Position numbers and translations under genes: made by a program. A stretch of DNA of 64,000 bases. It comes from Theobroma cacao. Its lineage: Eukaryota > Streptophyta > Magnoliopsida > Malvales > Malvaceae. The DNA is taken from the NCBI RefSeq assembly GCF_000208745.1, contig NC_030852.1:28313893-28377892 (forward strand). The letters are read 5' to 3'. Of this stretch, positions 62,158 through 64,000 are shown in pieces (positions within the stretch are counted from its first letter, which is position 1; each line of letters starts with the position of its first letter). Under the pieces are notes generated by a model that worked only from the letters and a program-made list of their open reading frames with translations, was not told where the DNA came from and searched no databases.

Positions 62158-63093
62158 CTAACATAGTTTGGCCCAATTAATGGCTTCTGTTGGGTGAGTA
62201 TTGGGCAAATCGTTGTACAGAATATTTGAAATAGCCGCCCTTTTGTTTTCTATTGTTTTACTCTTTTTTTTTTTGTTCCCCGGCCTCTCTAATATGGCAT
62301 ATTGTTGTGACGTCACTTGCTTTGTGCTTCAGTAGGTGGTTTAGTGATCTTTTTTCTTCTTTAACGTTTTCCCGTTTTCAAGTCTTGCAAGTGTAATCTA
62401 TTGAACGAACTTGAGAACAGTTTCAGTATCTTATCTTATTAATATGATGTTTACATGCTTCACTGGCCTGTTAGGACGAGTGATCTTGACTGGCGGGAAG
62501 GGGGTAAATACCAGATTCTAGCAAGTATATCTATTGTTCGGTAGCTGATGACAGCCTTGCATTCTATCCCGATTCCTGATTTTGTTGGCACAAGTCTTAA
62601 TGCAGCAATGGGACGGTAACTTATGCACTTGAGCCTTTTTGGGCAAAATATTGGGGGATGAAGCCTAGACCAAAGGTCTTGAGGCAGCCACAATCGGTTT
62701 TAGCTGTTTATCCTCCGCCGGTTGCTTAACAGCTGCTAAATTAAAAAGCAACTGCTGCACAGCCGAAGTAAATAGTCATTAAATTGACCCTAGCTGACAT
62801 TTTGATCCATCATGACTCAAGAAAAGGCTCATAATTATAGGCTTACGCAACAAAATGAGACAAATGGAACTGGATATCGACTCCATAAACCCACCATATC
62901 AAACATTGCTAGTGTTATAACTTTGATGCAAATTTCCAGTCAGTTTCTGGTGTCACTATTTTGTTATTTGCACAGATATAAAATCCAATCCGACGTCAGA
63001 TCAACAGAAGTCCAGAACCATTCAGCTGCACCTGGATTAATGCAGAATGCTAGCAAAAGAGGAAAATGTAACTGACATGAACAATTTTCAGGG
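62158..63093. other. 3' flanks of the SLK gene and of the convergent gene at the right edge
   Basis: SLK 3'UTR to perhaps 62450, then mixed-composition DNA. The 3'UTR of the minus-strand gene should fall between about 62800 and 63093. No additional gene recognised. Confidence 0.5.
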
Positions 63094-64000
63094 TCAAGTA
63101 GGGCGCTCGTCATCTGTTTCATTAGCACCAGCTGCCACAGTCCCAAGTAGTGTATTCAATATCATTTGTTCCCAACCTCTTGTGCCTCTCTGTATTAATC
63201 TTGCAGTTAGTGTACGAAAACGAGAAGATGCTGCATTCTCCCAATTAGGTGACCCTGAGGATAGCATACAATTTTCTGTTTCAGGCAAGTACTTCAAAGC
63301 ACACCTCCCTGTGGCATCAAGTATGTCTATATCAAATCTTGGTAAAAATGGCCGCCCAACAACTTGAACATGGGAGATACTGCACAAAGGTCAACCAATT
63401 TTACAAATTTAGAAACAGTTATTGTACCTTAAAATGAACAGAGACAAGATTTGCAATTTACACTTAAATGAACAAAAACTATGATTCCTGGGCCTCAATT
63501 GGTAGTTAATGCAGAGCAGGCCAAGATTAAAAGCTGTTTCCAACATTAGCCATGCTTCAAAGTCCAACTTGCACCCGAGCATTTGACTTATTGGTTGGTA
63601 TATGATCTTTTGCCTTAAAAGCAGGGTTCGAATCTCCCTTCCCTCATTTAAAAAAAAAAAAAAACTTCTAAGTGCAACTTAAAGTAATTTCTTCACTGAG
63701 AAGAAGTGTGCCTCAAGATGCCCCATTACAGCTAATTTCACATTGCACAAAATGAAGCTACCAATTTGTTAATGTAAAGCCTTAGCTAGCAGTTTCTTTT
63801 GTTCTTTTTTAAATTTGGAATTACCAGCTTCTAAAACGTTAATAATCAGAAATATTGAACCAACAATTAAAAAACTTTAGTCATCCAAAATATCTCTCAA
63901 AAGTTCAGAGAGAGGGAGAGATAACCATATATAATATAAACCATCCATTTCTTGTTTCTGAACTCTACCCAGCAACTCAACTTGCAAGAATCCTCCAATG
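63094..64000 (-). CDS. 3' end of an unrecognised minus-strand gene, running off the window
   Basis: The last exon, 63379-63094, encodes ~95 residues (ISHVQVVGRPFLPRFDIDIL, then DATGRCALKYLPET, ending ANETDDERPT). It is preceded by a good acceptor (CCTTTGTGCAG). Upstream on the same strand, 64000-63926 is open (IGGFLQVELLGRVQKQEMDG and a few more residues) and ends at a donor whose phase fits the acceptor exactly, joining through a Cys codon. The composition is protein-like, neither low-complexity nor repeat. I do not recognise the family and make no functional claim. It is convergent with SLK. A degenerate pseudogene is possible. Confidence 0.45.
63560..63664 (+). repeat. tRNA-related (SINE-like) fragment with poly-A tail
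   Basis: GGTTCGAATCT at 63625-63635 matches a pol III B box. An A-box-like TTGGTTGGTATATGATC lies ~35 bases upstream, and the segment ends in A14-15 (63650-63664). It would not fold as a complete tRNA. The intron of the edge gene would contain it. Tentative. Confidence 0.35.

Noticed and set aside
63625..63635. Functional tRNA gene at the GGTTCGAATCT motif
   Set aside because: Only a B box and a weak A box are present; the acceptor stem and anticodon arm cannot be drawn and a poly-A tail follows, so a SINE-like relic is more likely.
1..64000. CRISPR arrays, operons, biosynthetic gene cluster, organellar insertions, rRNA or complete tRNA genes
   Set aside because: No regularly spaced repeats with unique spacers, no runs of co-directional metabolic genes, and no plastid- or mitochondrion-like coding sequence or foldable tRNA recognised; the window is ordinary plant nuclear DNA.

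Overview
This is nuclear DNA from a flowering plant, most likely a core eudicot. The genes are interrupted by GT-AG introns, the intergenic DNA is AT-rich and full of plant transposon relics and microsatellites, and the proteins (LBD, RS-type SR factor, DETOXIFICATION/MATE, plant BAG, CRR1, CCB2, SEUSS-like) are plant-specific families. The order of genes resembles Arabidopsis chromosome 5 around At5g52040-At5g52110 (from memory), so a rosid is plausible. The species cannot be read from the sequence. All exon coordinates were worked out by hand from reading frame, splice sites and family resemblance.

Layout. 1-2468: end of an LTR retrotransposon directly followed by a broken hAT transposase (nested transposons). 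3484-4325: LBD24-like transcription factor (+) with a suspicious C-terminal frame. 6303-9128: RS40/RS41-type SR splicing factor (+) with a 5'UTR intron and a 1.4 kb first coding intron. 9.3-16.7 kb: gene-free, containing a hAT-type non-autonomous element with target-site duplication (11964-12966). 16901-18562: single-exon MATE transporter (+). 18.6-34.3 kb: about 15.7 kb without a recognisable gene, holding a pair of diverged direct repeats near 27.7 and 29.7 kb. 34357-35839: BAG1-type co-chaperone (-). 36-44 kb: intergenic, with a 214 bp foldback element and an ABRE/G-box island. 44387-46781: CRR1 (+), and 48486-50131: CCB2 (-), a convergent pair of chloroplast complex assembly genes. 50692-53178: a LINE relic (-) split by a younger retroposon with a 16 bp duplication and next to a MITE that contains the 102 bp assembly gap. 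53828-54286: another long-inverted-repeat element. 56016-62157: SEUSS-LIKE corepressor (+), with a promoter rich in ACGT cores. 63094-64000: 3' end of an unrecognised minus-strand gene running off the window.

The genes do not form a pathway. They act in nuclear transcription and splicing control (LBD, RS40, SLK), stress chaperoning (BAG1), transport (MATE) and thylakoid complex assembly (CRR1 for NDH, CCB2 for cytochrome b6f). What joins them is conserved order: the window appears to keep together genes that Arabidopsis has split among several duplicated blocks. I found no prokaryote-like system, CRISPR array, convincing tRNA/rRNA gene or obvious gene cluster of new function. The most interesting items are the conserved block, the nested insertions, the foldback element, the unexplained 27.7/29.7 kb repeat pair, the LBD tail frameshift and the unidentified gene at the right edge.
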